From Coriobacteriales bacterium (GTDB lineage: Bacteria > Actinomycetota > Coriobacteriia > Coriobacteriales > UBA8131): DNA of 41,081 nucleotides. Each line of letters opens with the position of its first letter. Positions within the stretch are counted from its first letter, which is position 1. The DNA is taken from the NCBI GenBank assembly GCA_031277035.1, contig JAISLY010000038.1, positions 1 through 41,081 of the forward strand. Reading direction: 5' to 3'. This document shows, piece by piece, positions 39,819-41,081 of this stretch. The position numbers were made by a program, and so were the translations under genes. The notes under the pieces were generated by a model. The model did not search any database. It saw nothing but the letters and a program-made list of their open reading frames with translations, and had not been told where the DNA came from.

Positions 39819-40250
39819 TTAATCGGTGCCTCCCTGGTCCAGCCGTATCTCGTGGACGCAGTCAACACCCTCCCGCTCGCAGACCCTCATCAGGTTGCGG
39901 TCAAGGGTGTAGAGGGTGGCTGCGTTGCGGCGTGCGAGGGTGAGGTAGATCATGTCATAGGGGGAGCGGTCGAGGCGCAGCGCCTCCGTGAAAGCCTCCC
40001 GGTAATGCTCTGATACGGCAACGAACCTGTCGACCAGCCGTGTTGCCTTGTCCATCCGATCAAGGGCGGCCCTGCGGTCGATCAGTCCGGCCTTGACGTA
40101 TTTCCTGAACGCGCTTGCCATCTCCACGAGGAACAGCTGTGAGCTGACTATCTCTGCGTCCGCCTCGCTCTCCAAAAGGATGCCAAACGCCCTGCCTTCG
40201 TCGGTTCCCATGACGATTCCAACAGCCGCGCTGCAATCCAGGACTATCAT
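39819..40250 (-). CDS. PIN-domain ribonuclease toxin (VapC type)
   Basis: 143 aa. The PIN-domain acidic residues are present: Asp5 (IVLDCSAAV), Glu43 (FLVEMASAF), Asp99 (YDMIYLTLA) and Asp117 (LYTLDRNL). VapC toxins cleave tRNA or rRNA and are held inactive by the cognate antitoxin. The gene overlaps its antitoxin by 4 bp, the standard coupled arrangement. Length is typical. The pair is probably expressed from the promoter region beyond 40540. Confidence 0.93.
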   Translation of the reverse strand: MIVLDCSAAVGIVMGTDEGRAFGILLESEADAEIVSSQLFLVEMASAFRKYVKAGLIDRRAALDRMDKATRLVDRFVAVSEHYREAFTEALRLDRSPYDMIYLTLARRNAATLYTLDRNLMRVCEREGVDCVHEIRLDQGGTD

Positions 40251-40540
40251 CTCTTGTCCCTGATCTCTCGGATGATCTCTGCGGGGGAGGGGAAGTCGGG
40301 CGGGATGGCGATTGTGGGGAGCTGCTGTATCTCCTTTAAGACCCCCTGCCGTCTTCGACGACGTGTCTCCCGCTCGTCCTCAAGCCCGCTGTTCTCATCC
40401 ACAAGGCGCTTTGGCGGGCTGAGGTGCTCACGGATGGCCATGACGGTCTGCTGGGATATGCTGCGATGCTTCGCCTTGGCACATCTGCGCAGGTCCTCAT
40501 AGAGGGTCGGTGGAAAATCCTTTACCTGTAGAATCGCCAT
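40247..40540 (-). CDS. VapB/FitA-like antitoxin
   Basis: 97 aa from the ATG at 40540, chosen because GAGGAGCT is directly upstream; an ATG 30 bp further out has no such site. The N-terminal AILQVKDFPPTLYEDLRRCA followed by RSISQQTVMAIREHL reads as a ribbon-helix-helix DNA-binding domain of the FitA/VapB kind. The basic linker ETRRRRRQG and the C-terminal helix would wrap the PIN toxin. It lies upstream of the toxin and probably represses its own promoter with the toxin as co-repressor. Confidence 0.88.
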   Translation of the reverse strand: MAILQVKDFPPTLYEDLRRCAKAKHRSISQQTVMAIREHLSPPKRLVDENSGLEDERETRRRRRQGVLKEIQQLPTIAIPPDFPSPAEIIREIRDKR

Positions 40541-40566
40541 AGCTCCTCTTCCTGTCATTTTCCTAT

Positions 40567-40594
40567 TCATGCAATCTTACTACAAAATGCATGA
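40567..40594 (-). promoter_or_regulatory. Candidate VapBC operator
   Basis: Perfect inverted repeat TCATGCA / TGCATGA with a 14-bp spacer, 27 bp upstream of the antitoxin start. It spans the expected promoter, with TAAGAT in the spacer on the minus strand. Confidence 0.45.
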
Positions 40595-40612
40595 GACTTG
40601 GCGGCAGATTCA

Positions 40613-40704
40613 AAGTTTGTCCCTGGGAAGCACCGATGTATTGTTCGCGTTGCCGAGGCTCGCACCCTCTCAAATTCCTAGCGTCTTATAGGGAAGTTTG
40701 TCCC
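40613..40704. repeat. Two copies of AAGTTTGTCCC between vapB and the ATPase gene
   Basis: Direct copies at 40613-40623 and 40694-40704 in the 266-bp divergent region. They could be binding sites; no further support. Confidence 0.4.
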
Positions 40705-40764
40705 AAAGATTCTATGAAAAAATGTGAGTTAAATCCAAAAAATCCCCTGTAATTTTGTGATTCG

Positions 40765-40773
40765 TGCTACACT
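40765..40773 (+). promoter_or_regulatory. Extended -10 promoter for the AAA ATPase gene
   Basis: TGCTACACT (extended -10) lies 33 bp before the ATG at 40807. No good -35 is present, as is usual for extended -10 promoters. The TTGACA just downstream has no matching -10. Confidence 0.4.
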
Positions 40774-40806
40774 GTTGACATTGCAGGTAAAGGGAAAGCG
40801 GTGTCT

Positions 40807-41081
40807 ATGTACCGTGCGGCAATAGAGGCGCTCTACAAATGGAAGTCAGGGGATGCGAAGAAGCCCCTGATCATTCGGGGTGCGCGCCAGGTTGGCAAGA
40901 CCTGGCTGATGCAGGAGTTTGGCAAATCAGCGTTTGGGAACAGTGTCTATATCAGCTTTGACAACAATCAGCGCATGCGTGAGCTCTTTTCTGCCGACCT
41001 TGATGTCACGCGTCTCATCACGGGCCTTGAGCTTTACGCGGGGCATAAGATCGATCCGCAGGACACGCTTCTCATCTTTGA
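40807..41081 (+). CDS. Partial AAA-family ATPase (AAA_14/DUF4143 type), N-terminal part
   Basis: 91 complete residues to the window edge. The ATG has AGGGAAAG 8 nt upstream; a GTG two codons earlier is possible. The Walker A motif IRGARQVGKTWLM and preceding MYRAAIEALYKWK, then VYISFDNNQRM and DTLLIFD (start of Walker B), match the large group of ATP-binding proteins with a C-terminal DUF4143 domain. Members are common in anaerobes and of unclear role. The rest of the gene is outside the window. It is divergent from the toxin-antitoxin pair. Confidence 0.9.
   Translation, partial: MYRAAIEALYKWKSGDAKKPLIIRGARQVGKTWLMQEFGKSAFGNSVYISFDNNQRMRELFSADLDVTRLITGLELYAGHKIDPQDTLLIF

Overview
The window is high-GC DNA from a Gram-positive actinobacterium, most likely class Coriobacteriia (Eggerthellales-like). 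This rests on the tRNA-Gly/Cys/Val cluster, two fumarate-reductase-type flavoproteins (one with a Tat signal), a PF09826-type beta-propeller protein, leaderless or GTG-start genes, and monoderm surface proteins. Genus-level placement is not possible by eye.

Layout: (1) 1-4486, minus strand: a large beta-helix/InlB-repeat surface protein with 39 consecutive prolines, a membrane-anchored Pro/Gln-rich protein, and a membrane protein cut by the window edge. (2) 4819-6296: hisF-hisI-hisE, the late histidine-synthesis steps. (3) 6427-10555: three membrane-anchored extracytoplasmic proteins, the last a beta-propeller, meeting a TMEM175-like channel gene tail to tail. (4) 11716-13425: a MerR/GyrI-type regulator and three tRNAs, with the 3' end of tRNA-Gly duplicated inside a 130-bp direct repeat. 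(5) 13637-16213: a TetR regulator divergent from a Tat-exported flavoprotein reductase, bounded by a 28-bp direct repeat. (6) 16525-23738: HI0933-family flavoprotein, YegS/DagK-like lipid kinase, then rnd-xseA-xseB, HIT protein and ackA; then a cytoplasmic flavoprotein reductase on minus (23869-25617). (7) 25846-39587: a FecCD-type ABC importer, a MotA/TolQ/ExbB-family protein, a DUF2149 protein with an ExbD-like DVMLV motif, a membrane-tethered Ig-like protein, and two very large secreted proteins with RICIN lectin modules. (8) 39819-41081: a VapBC-type toxin-antitoxin pair and the start of an AAA ATPase gene.

Two things stand out. First, the 25846-37003 gene train looks like an importer energised both by ATP and by a proton channel, coupled to surface lectin-like proteins, in an organism with no expected outer membrane. 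An ectodomain shared by the 716-aa and 808-aa proteins ties the secreted part to the membrane part. Second, almost every gene neighbourhood carries short tandem repeats. Inside genes the units are multiples of 3 bp and add low-complexity segments at termini or surface loops, even in core enzymes such as HisF, XseA/XseB, the lipid kinase and the HI0933 flavoprotein. Between genes the units can be 11 or 14 bp. This suggests a lineage-wide minisatellite expansion process filtered by reading frame.
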